Below are positions 62,443-64,000 of a stretch of DNA of 64,000 bases, piece by piece. Made by a program: the position numbers and the translations under genes. Origin of the DNA: Actinoallomurus purpureus. GTDB taxonomy: Bacteria; Actinomycetota; Actinomycetes; Streptosporangiales; Streptosporangiaceae. The stretch covers positions 124,001 to 188,000 of the forward strand of contig NZ_JAMXMY010000001.1 of assembly GCF_024055795.1 (NCBI RefSeq). The letters run 5' to 3'. Under the pieces are notes generated by a model. That model made no database searches. It was not told the DNA's origin and saw only the letters and a list, made by a program, of their open reading frames with translations. Numbering within the stretch: position 1 is the first letter of the stretch; every line of letters starts with the position of its first letter.

Positions 62443-63492
62443 TCAATGCGCGGCGATCCAGTCGTTGATCTTGTTGAACGACACGTTCGCCGACGGGTGC
62501 AGGGGAAGGTCGTGGGCGGTGCCGGGAACGGTCGCGACGCTGAGGCTGGCGGCGTGGTCGTAGTAGGGCGCCTCGTTGTTCTGGATGCTGCCGGCGGAGT
62601 GGCAGTCGACCGTGAGGTTGCAGAAGATGTCGTCTTCCTCACCCATCACCACCAGTACCGGTGCGGTGATCTGCCGGGTGGTGTTGAGCAGGGCCGGTGT
62701 CTGCAGTTCCGTGATGGACCCACTGACCTCACCCACGGTGGCGACGTCTTTGTGGGTCTCGTCGTACGCGATCACATTCGGGTCGGCGGTGCTGGGGTCG
62801 TAGAAATCGGGGCCGCGTCGACCTGGCAGGGTCGTGAGGTAGTTGATGTCGTAGCCGCCTGATGCGAACGCCGGGTCGAGTGCCGCAGGGTAGACGCTGG
62901 TGGCGAAACCGGTCGAGTTCAGGCCGATGCCCGGTATATGCAGGATGCCGGTCGCGACGACCCGCTGTACGTCCTGGTACAGCGCGGCCTCCTTCGTCTG
63001 GGTGATGGACCCCATCGAGTGCCCGATCCCGTTCACCTGCGCGTACCCTCGGGCGTGCGCCCAGCCGATCACCTGGTGCAGGACGTACGCATCGTTCGTG
63101 ATGTTGAGCTGGGAGCCGTCCGGGCGGCTGCTGCTGCCGGTGCCCAGCCGGTCGTAGTTCAACGTGGCGCGGTGTTCCTGCAGGGTTTTGTCGACGTAGG
63201 AGTACGTGTCCGGACTCTGCGGCCAGTCCCAATACGTGTGGTTGTAGGTGGCTCCTGCCACCAGCACGTCGATTTCGTGTGGTCCGCTCGTCCAGGTCGC
63301 GGGGGTGCAGTACGTCGCCGCCACCGTCTGGTCGGCCGGCTGCCCAGCAGTGAGTGCGACCGGTATCGAGACGTCCTGACACGAGCCGTATGGATTCGCG
63401 GCGTTCGCGGGCTCGGCCGCGAGGATCGCACATGGACCCGATACCAGCGCACTCGTCAGAGCGATTCTCGTCATCAGTCTGGTGAGCGTCAC
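62443..63492 (-). CDS. Secreted alpha/beta-hydrolase (lipase/esterase-like)
   Basis: A 349-residue protein with a Sec signal peptide (to about ANAAN, residue 33). The triad is nucleophile Ser in GHSMGS, an Asp in GEEDDIF and His in PGTAHDLP. The oxyanion-region strand is IDVLVAGATYNHTYWDWP. Paired Cys residues (near CQD/YCTP and FCN/DCH) suggest disulfides in the exported form. The GTG at 63492 follows AGGGG with a 6-base gap. It is monocistronic. Substrate unknown; an ester is most likely. Confidence 0.85.
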   Translation of the reverse strand: MTLTRLMTRIALTSALVSGPCAILAAEPANAANPYGSCQDVSIPVALTAGQPADQTVAATYCTPATWTSGPHEIDVLVAGATYNHTYWDWPQSPDTYSYVDKTLQEHRATLNYDRLGTGSSSRPDGSQLNITNDAYVLHQVIGWAHARGYAQVNGIGHSMGSITQTKEAALYQDVQRVVATGILHIPGIGLNSTGFATSVYPAALDPAFASGGYDINYLTTLPGRRGPDFYDPSTADPNVIAYDETHKDVATVGEVSGSITELQTPALLNTTRQITAPVLVVMGEEDDIFCNLTVDCHSAGSIQNNEAPYYDHAASLSVATVPGTAHDLPLHPSANVSFNKINDWIAAH

Positions 63493-63783
63493 GTCACACC
63501 CCTCTGATCGACCGCAACGTCGAGCTCACACGATGCGGGATTGTCAAGCGTCAAGCCCACCCCCGCACCCCGCTCGGCATAGAGTCCGTCGCCCGTAAGG
63601 CGTCGGTGGCTGGTCAGCGGCGCACGTGGATCTTGGAATGGCCAACTTAAAGTGAACACCTTGGCTCGGTCAATAAAAACGCCAGGCCGAGTCGCCGCCC
63701 GGCAGCGGTCGCCTCTCTCCGCAGTGGCCGTTCCCGCTCTTTCGGCGAACCTGGTGGGTCCCCGGTGCCAAGGGCCCGCCTGC
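63493..63783. other. Gap between hydrolase and PIG-L-like gene
   Basis: A gap of 291 bases with no supported gene. It should contain the promoter of the alpha/beta-hydrolase (minus). The AT-rich spot at 63640-63685 has a weak CTCGG/CCGAG inverted repeat that might terminate the minus-strand gene entering from the right. Confidence 0.4.
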
Positions 63784-64000
63784 TCAGAGTGCGAGGAGTT
63801 CGAAGGGCATCGCGTGGCGGACCCCCGCCGTCGTACCGGTGGCCTCGGCGATTCCGGTCAGGAACGCGGCCGGATCGAAGTCACTGCCGAGATTGTCCAG
63901 GTAGACCTTGTGCGCCCGAAGCGAGGCGATCCCGGCGTCGAGGTGACCGGTGACGTCCACGTAGTGCGCGGCGTTCGGAGAGTTGCTGAACAGCGCGAAC
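63784..64000 (-). CDS. PIG-L/LmbE-like deacetylase, C-terminal fragment (runs off window)
   Basis: The minus-strand frame from the window edge to the TGA at 63784-63786 encodes 71 residues, beginning FALFSNSPNAAHYVDVTGHL and then DAGIASLRAHKVYLDNLG, with an AGVRHAMPFELLAL end. The HYVDVT-HLDAGIASLRAH pattern resembles the C-terminal part of PIG-L (LmbE) N-acetylglucosamine deacetylase-family proteins. The catalytic His/Asp motifs would lie beyond the window, so the call is tentative. Confidence 0.6.
   Translation of the reverse strand, partial: FALFSNSPNAAHYVDVTGHLDAGIASLRAHKVYLDNLGSDFDPAAFLTGIAEATGTTAGVRHAMPFELLAL

Noticed and set aside
1-64000. CRISPR arrays, rRNA genes, intact insertion sequences, replication origin
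   Set aside because: No regularly spaced repeats, rRNA-like stretches, transposase genes with terminal repeats or DnaA-box clusters were recognised.

Overview
The window is very GC-rich chromosomal DNA with short intergenic gaps, ATGA-type gene overlaps, GTG/TTG starts and many secreted multi-domain glycoside hydrolases. This is typical of a filamentous, saprophytic actinomycete (Actinomycetota). I cannot place it more precisely. No rRNA, tRNA or CRISPR array was found. Apart from three decayed stretches (about 47.2-48.9, 57.5-57.8 and 59.5 kb) the window is intact genes devoted to polysaccharide breakdown and sugar import.

Layout. (1) 1-1.2 kb: end of a secreted protein with discoidin-type modules. 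(2) 1.4-7.5 kb, minus strand: a CUT1 ABC importer operon (binding protein, two permeases) ending in a GH13 alpha-glucosidase, with its LacI regulator just upstream. (3) 7.6-24.3 kb: two paralogous ROK repressors, each divergent from exported hydrolases. The first faces GH3, GH92 alpha-mannosidase and a GH71/99-like protein. The second faces a large GH87-type alpha-1,3-glucanase followed by an MDR oxidoreductase. Alpha-1,3-glucan and mannan targets suggest fungal cell-wall degradation. (4) 24.4-32.5 kb: a LacI regulator, a CUT1 importer, a GH31 enzyme and a secreted clan-A (GH39-like) hydrolase. The same palindrome precedes the regulator and the importer. (5) 32.7-33.7 kb: a stand-alone NADP oxidoreductase.

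(6) 33.9-47.2 kb: an apparently complete non-phosphorylative catabolic island for a 6-deoxyhexose, most likely L-fucose. It has a CUT2 importer, aldose dehydrogenase (AKR), cog3618-type lactonase, enolase-superfamily acid-sugar dehydratase, SDR 4-dehydrogenase, FAHD hydrolase and a GlcD/GlcF-like pair that could oxidise the lactate released. GntR and LysR regulators are included. The minus-strand SDR and the GlcD-GlcF-FAHD operon share a near-identical GntR-like operator. A small NTF2/SnoaL-like protein of unknown role lies inside the operon.

(7) 47.2-48.9 kb: a lower-GC scar with an acetyltransferase and truncated TPR and rdgB-like genes joined head to head. (8) 49.1-57.2 kb, minus strand: importer permeases, GH95 alpha-L-fucosidase, binding protein and GH36 alpha-galactosidase, which could release the fucose consumed by region 6. 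(9) 57.5-59.5 kb: a chimeric ROK/UxaA remnant, an SMP-30 lactonase, an SDR and an SDR scrap. (10) 59.6-62.2 kb: MarR repressor with a 14-bp-arm palindrome, then an MFS exporter fused in frame to an isochorismatase-like hydrolase. (11) 62.4-64 kb: a secreted alpha/beta hydrolase and the end of a PIG-L/LmbE-like gene.

The three CUT1 operons lack an ATPase, so they probably share an MsiK-type ATPase encoded elsewhere. Only the CUT2 system carries its own.
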